DNA of 8,842 nt, taken from positions 1 to 8,842 of the forward strand of contig WRCL01000049.1 of NCBI GenBank assembly GCA_009783975.1, written 5' to 3'. The position numbers and the translations under genes are program-made. The notes under the pieces are model-generated. The model ran no database searches. It saw only the letters and a list, made by a program, of their open reading frames with translations, and had not been told where the DNA came from. Positions within the stretch are counted from its first letter, which is position 1; every line of letters begins with the position of its first letter. Below, piece by piece: positions 5,698-8,842 of the stretch. The stretch comes from Micrococcales bacterium. Its GTDB lineage: Bacteria > Actinomycetota > Actinomycetes > Actinomycetales > Cellulomonadaceae.

Positions 5698-6837
5698 TCA
5701 GTGAGCTCGAGCACCGACAACACTGAGGACTGGGCGAGAGGCTGGCACCGATCGCTGGTCACCAGCGATGGGAAGCGCGACCTGGCCGAAGGTCAGGCCG
5801 TGAAGTTCGTGGTGCGTGATGCCAAGGGCTCGGCACACCTCGTTCACCTTGACACCTTGCTCACGTAGCGACGCGAACACGGTGGAGAAAACGCGGGACA
5901 GCTCACGGCAGATCCCATCGGGCTCCCCCGATCGGAAACCACGCTGGGTAAGCTGGACACAGTTTTGCCGGTAGCTCCACTCGGTGAGGCGCCCAAGGTC
6001 GTACAACCGCCGGGTTGCCGCCATCGCGGACACCTTGTAGTACGACCGGATCCGCAGGACCTGCGGAACAGCGGGCTCTCTTCCCACATTCGCAAGAACG
6101 TCGCACGCAGGCATGAGGAACGCCGACGCAAACGCATCGGCTTCTTTTTCGAGCTGACGAGCAGCGGTCCCAGCACCGGGGTCCGGTGGGACCCGCGAGT
6201 GCATGGTCAGGTGCCCCAGCTCATGGGCAAGGTCAAACCTCGACCGCTCGGCGGTCTTCGCCGTCGACAAGAACACGTGTGGAACCCCGTCGAGCCACAG
6301 GCTGAACGCATCCACGGTGTCAGCATCAGTGGGAAGGCTCAGGACACGGACCCCGTGCGCCTCGCTGAGCTGCACGAGGTTAGGCAACGGCTCGTCTCCC
6401 CGTCCCCACACGGCACGCAGCGCAGCGGCAGCCATCTCTGGGGCCTGCTGGTCGCAGTCGGGCACGACCACGGGCGGAAGCGCGAAACGGTCTGCGACCC
6501 ACTCGTACAGCTCGGCGCCGATGCAGGCTGCCGCCCGAGCCGCACCCAGCTGTGCCGCAGTCGCACGCCGCAGGGCACGGAAGAACCCCTGCTCGACGCA
6601 GATCGCGGTGGGCTCGGGCCGGCTGAAGAACGCCGGATCCACCGCGAGAGCGACGGCCAGGTCGTCGGCACGGGCCACCGGCGCACCTTCGGTCTCATAC
6701 CTGTGCAGGATCCGCGTCGTCACCGCGAGCCTCGAAGCCAACGCGACCTTGGACATCCCGCGACGCTCGCGCGCCAGCCGGATCCGGGCCGGGTTCAGCC
6801 GCTGCTCAGCGCGCTGCGATGTCGAACTCGACGTCAT
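5698..6837 (-). CDS. HTH (XRE-type) regulator fused to ImmA/IrrE-type zinc peptidase
   Basis: A 379-aa cytosolic protein joining an N-terminal XRE-like helix-turn-helix (about residues 13-70, ARIRLARERRGMSKVALASR and onward) to a COG2856/DUF955 peptidase domain (about 110-300). The gluzincin site is complete: HELGH at 205-209 in RFDLAHELGHLTMH, with a downstream glutamate in EKEADAFASAFLMP (about 230-243) as the likely third zinc ligand. The C-terminal part (325-351, REQGVKVNEVCRALGITHHEL) looks like another small helical unit. Known relatives such as ImmA and IrrE cleave XRE repressors; fused HTH forms occur as regulators and in toxin-antitoxin or mobile-element contexts. ATG 6837 is chosen for AGGTGG five bases upstream and for alignment to the HTH; it overlaps the upstream gene by 32 bp, so the two are co-translated. 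The substrate is unknown. Confidence 0.88.
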   Translation of the reverse strand: MTSSSTSQRAEQRLNPARIRLARERRGMSKVALASRLAVTTRILHRYETEGAPVARADDLAVALAVDPAFFSRPEPTAICVEQGFFRALRRATAAQLGAARAAACIGAELYEWVADRFALPPVVVPDCDQQAPEMAAAALRAVWGRGDEPLPNLVQLSEAHGVRVLSLPTDADTVDAFSLWLDGVPHVFLSTAKTAERSRFDLAHELGHLTMHSRVPPDPGAGTAARQLEKEADAFASAFLMPACDVLANVGREPAVPQVLRIRSYYKVSAMAATRRLYDLGRLTEWSYRQNCVQLTQRGFRSGEPDGICRELSRVFSTVFASLREQGVKVNEVCRALGITHHELHGLTFGQVALPIAGDQRSVPASRPVLSVVGARAH

Positions 6838-7465
6838 CGCCACCACCTGCGTCACGAGGAACAACCAGCTGCGGCCCGAACGTCCGCATCGGAAGAATGA
6901 TACGTTCGAGCCAGGCGTCGACGTGCCCCTTCTCTGTGATGCGCACCGGGAGCGACAGCTCAGCGCGCAGTGCGTCGTGCTGGGCACGGTGGTAGAGCAG
7001 GAACCACGTCACCACAGAATCTGACTTCTCCGCCGCCATATCTGCCAGCATCGCCACGAACTCGAACTCGAGCTGTCCGTTGATCTGGACGGCGCGCGAC
7101 GAAGCCGGACCACGGGGTCGGGCAGTCTTGGGCTGCCCATCGGCAATGCCGGTGTCCGGTGTTCCTCTCACCGGGACGATCGCCAGCGCGCCAACGGGGT
7201 TGATGATCCGCGGCGAGTTCCGGTCGTCGTTCGCAGTCCAGCCGTCGCCAGCCAGGCCCTGACGCAGCATCCGTACTGTCTCCATCCACCGGTACGTCCC
7301 CGCCGCTGTCACTGGGCTGAACTGGTCAGCCTGCCGCGCTGCGACGTCGCCAGCATCAAGCGCCACCGCGAGCCGACCAGGATCGATACCCAGCTGGGTC
7401 AGCCGAACCACGGCTGCACCCCCTGCGTGAACCGCTGGTTCGTGAACAGGTTCGAGCTGCTCCAT
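6806..7465 (-). CDS. Uncharacterised protein, partner of HTH-ImmA peptidase
   Basis: A 219-aa protein that I do not recognise. The sequence suggests a soluble, mixed fold with no signal peptide or membrane helix. An N-terminal helical part contains TAAGTYRWMETVRMLRQGL (54-71). A central segment reads NDDRNSPRIINPVGALAIVPV (80-99), followed by TGIADGQPKTARPRGPASSRAV (105-126). The C-terminal half has a helix with WFLLYHRAQHDALRAEL (154-170) and an acidic tail. AGGAGG lies six bases before ATG 7465 and three before ATG 7468, so either may be used; 7465 has the better spacing. The frame stays open further upstream but without coding character. Its 3' end overlaps the HTH-peptidase gene by 32 bp, so it is probably the substrate, co-factor or effector partner of that peptidase. 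This is inferred from arrangement only. Confidence 0.75.
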   Translation of the reverse strand: MEQLEPVHEPAVHAGGAAVVRLTQLGIDPGRLAVALDAGDVAARQADQFSPVTAAGTYRWMETVRMLRQGLAGDGWTANDDRNSPRIINPVGALAIVPVRGTPDTGIADGQPKTARPRGPASSRAVQINGQLEFEFVAMLADMAAEKSDSVVTWFLLYHRAQHDALRAELSLPVRITEKGHVDAWLERIILPMRTFGPQLVVPRDAGGGDDVEFDIAAR

Positions 7466-7651
7466 CATCACCCTCCTGCGTGTGTGGTAGGTTTCGGCCG
7501 ATCCTCTCACAGGTGTGCGAAATACCGGAAACAGTGCTGGTGGGCAGGCATGTCGCGGAAAGCCACCGACTCGGCCCAGCGCACGACCCAGGGTCCCAAC
7601 CACGACGCCGGGCTGGCGACGGCCTTCGAACGCCCGTGGGTCAGGGATGGT

Positions 7652-7701
7652 AGGGGCACCGGTGTTCGGAAGCCGTGGTGACGAAACACCGGATTGCCCC
7701 T
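7652..7701. repeat. Imperfect inverted repeat in the cimA / unknown-gene gap
   Basis: AGGGGCA-CCGGTGTT-CG (7652-7668) pairs with the complement at 7682-7701, with a 2-nt and a 1-nt bulge and a 13-nt loop. Read on the minus strand it begins about 35 nt after the cimA stop, so it may help end that transcript, but no T-run follows. The rest of the 270-bp gap (7466-7735) holds the Shine-Dalgarno and presumably the promoter of the unknown gene. A 60-codon minus-strand frame (7507-7689) is open there but has no ribosome site or family signal that I can see. Confidence 0.5.
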
Positions 7702-7735
7702 CTCTGCAGCCCCACGGTGGCAACTGACGGGCAGT

Positions 7736-8842
7736 CTACCCGGCCAAACCGGGACGAGCGGGAACGCCGTGGTGGTGCAACCCCCACACTGCCGACTCGG
7801 TCAGGGCCTCCCAGGACGCTTCGATGATGTTGGGGCCGACCCCGACGGTGCTCCAGCTGACTTTGCCGTCGGTGGTCTCGATGAGCACGCGGGTGGTCGC
7901 GTCAGTGCCGTGCTGGGAGTCCAAGATCCGCACTTTGTAGTCGATGAGCTCGAAGCTGTCGAGCTGGGGGTAGGCCTGGACCAACGCCTGGCGCAGGGCC
8001 GAGTCCAGGGCGTTGACCGGGCCGTTGCCCTCGCCGGTGGACACGATGCGGTCTCCCCCGGCGGTGAGCTTGACGGTGGCCTCGGCGACGGCGGGGGTGC
8101 CGCGTCCGCCGGGACGTTCGACGATCGTGCGCCACGACTCGACGGCGAAGTAGCGCGGGCGTCCCCCGTTGGTCTCGTCGAGCAGCAACAGCTCGAAGCT
8201 CGCGTCGGCGGCCTCGTAGGTGTAGCCGACGGCTTCGGCGTCCTTGACACGGTTGGTGATCCGTGCCAGGGCCTCAGGCTGGCCGGACAGGTCGAAACCG
8301 AGGGCGCGGCCTTTGAGCTCGATCGAGGCGCGGCCAGCCATGTCTGACACGAGCATCCGCATGTCGTTGCCGACGTTGGACGGGTCGGTGTGCTGGTACA
8401 TGTCGGGGTCGACCCTGATCGCCGAGGCGTGCAGGCCAGCTTTGTGCGCGAACGCCGACGCGCCGACGTACGGCTGGCGCGCGAACGGCGAGATGTTCGT
8501 GATCTCCGAGATCGCGTGGGCGATCCGGGTCATGTCGGCCAGTCCCCCGGCCTGGTCGGCGCGGGCCAGCGACGGGCGGGCGAGCTTGAGCTCGAGGTTG
8601 GCCACGACCGACAACAGGTCGGCGTTGCCGGTGCGTTCGCCGTAGCCGTTGACCGTGCCCTGCACATGGGCGCACCCGGCGTTGATCGCGGCCAGGGAGT
8701 TGGCCACAGCGCACCCTGAGTCGTTGTGGGCGTGGATGCCGAGCAGTGCCTCACCGGTCTCGGCGCGGATCTCGGTGACGATCCGGGTCACCCAGTCCGG
8801 CAGCATCCCGCCGTTGGTGTCGCACAGCACGACGACCTCAGC
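7736..8842 (-). CDS. cimA: Citramalate synthase, C-terminal part, cut by window edge
   Basis: The enzyme condenses pyruvate and acetyl-CoA to (R)-citramalate, the entry to threonine-independent isoleucine synthesis; it is a relative of isopropylmalate synthase. The visible 368 residues begin inside the catalytic TIM barrel at AEVVVLCDTNGG. GIHAHNDSGCAVANSL supplies the metal-binding H-x-H; HVQGTVNGYGERTGNADL is diagnostic. NISPFARQPYVGASAFAHKAGLHASAI and VGNDMRMLVSDMAGRAS mark the long CimA-type subfamily. The last 120 residues form the regulatory (LeuA-dimer type) domain, with STGEGNGPVNALDSALR, FELIDYKVRILDS, GTDATTRVLIET and WSTVGVGPNIIEASWEAL. The N-terminus and promoter lie beyond the right edge. 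The reading frame is open to the last base. The end is a TAG at 7736-7738. It is separated from the unknown gene by 270 bp, so it is probably not in the same operon. Confidence 0.95.
   Translation of the reverse strand, partial: AEVVVLCDTNGGMLPDWVTRIVTEIRAETGEALLGIHAHNDSGCAVANSLAAINAGCAHVQGTVNGYGERTGNADLLSVVANLELKLARPSLARADQAGGLADMTRIAHAISEITNISPFARQPYVGASAFAHKAGLHASAIRVDPDMYQHTDPSNVGNDMRMLVSDMAGRASIELKGRALGFDLSGQPEALARITNRVKDAEAVGYTYEAADASFELLLLDETNGGRPRYFAVESWRTIVERPGGRGTPAVAEATVKLTAGGDRIVSTGEGNGPVNALDSALRQALVQAYPQLDSFELIDYKVRILDSQHGTDATTRVLIETTDGKVSWSTVGVGPNIIEASWEALTESAVWGLHHHGVPARPGLAG

Noticed and set aside
7600..7700. A TTCGAA-containing stretch resembling a tRNA T-loop near 7624
   Set aside because: The flanking bases do not form the T-stem, and no acceptor stem, anticodon arm or CCA end can be drawn.
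1..8842. CRISPR array, insertion sequence or complete prophage
   Set aside because: No regularly spaced repeats, transposase motifs or phage structural genes are visible. The HTH-peptidase module alone is not enough to call a mobile element.

Overview
The window is high-GC DNA of actinobacterial type. It looks like an order Micrococcales chromosome, possibly Cellulomonadaceae-like, but I cannot fix the genus. Evidence is the strong GC bias at third codon positions, a Ski2-like helicase with actinobacterial motifs, adjacent purN and purH, a ZTP (pfl-motif) riboswitch before purH, and a long CimA-type citramalate synthase.

Layout from left to right. The N-terminal part of a DExH-box helicase gene (minus strand, running off the left edge) is followed by a 229-bp gap holding a perfect 32-bp inverted repeat with a 5-nt loop. 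Next comes a translationally coupled minus-strand pair: an exported lipoprotein and an exported OmpA-domain protein (ATGA overlap). A divergent promoter region separates these from a small plus-strand two-helix membrane protein (DUF3592-like). That gene converges on purH (minus). purN lies upstream of purH on the same strand. The 153-bp purN-purH gap carries a ZTP/ZMP aptamer whose P1, P2, P3 and pseudoknot can all be drawn from the sequence, and an apparent Shine-Dalgarno-sequestering expression platform. Divergent from purN is a second lipoprotein gene (plus). It converges on a two-gene minus-strand module: an unrecognised 219-aa protein overlapping by 32 bp a fused HTH / ImmA-IrrE-type zinc peptidase. 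After a 270-bp gap with an imperfect stem-loop comes the C-terminal part of cimA (minus, running off the right edge).

How the genes work together. purN and purH catalyse the two formyl-transfer steps of de novo purine synthesis, plus the final ring closure. The riboswitch would sense ZMP/ZTP, the substrate of the PurH formyltransferase and its derivative, and raise purH translation when 10-formyl-THF runs short. CimA feeds pyruvate into isoleucine synthesis. The lipoproteins, OmpA-like protein and membrane protein are envelope genes of unknown role. The unknown gene plus HTH-peptidase is the only accessory-looking module and the best candidate for an undescribed system, but its function cannot be read from the sequence. 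Three envelope genes share a similar putative -10 region (consensus GMGYTACCRT) 29-32 nt upstream of the ATG.
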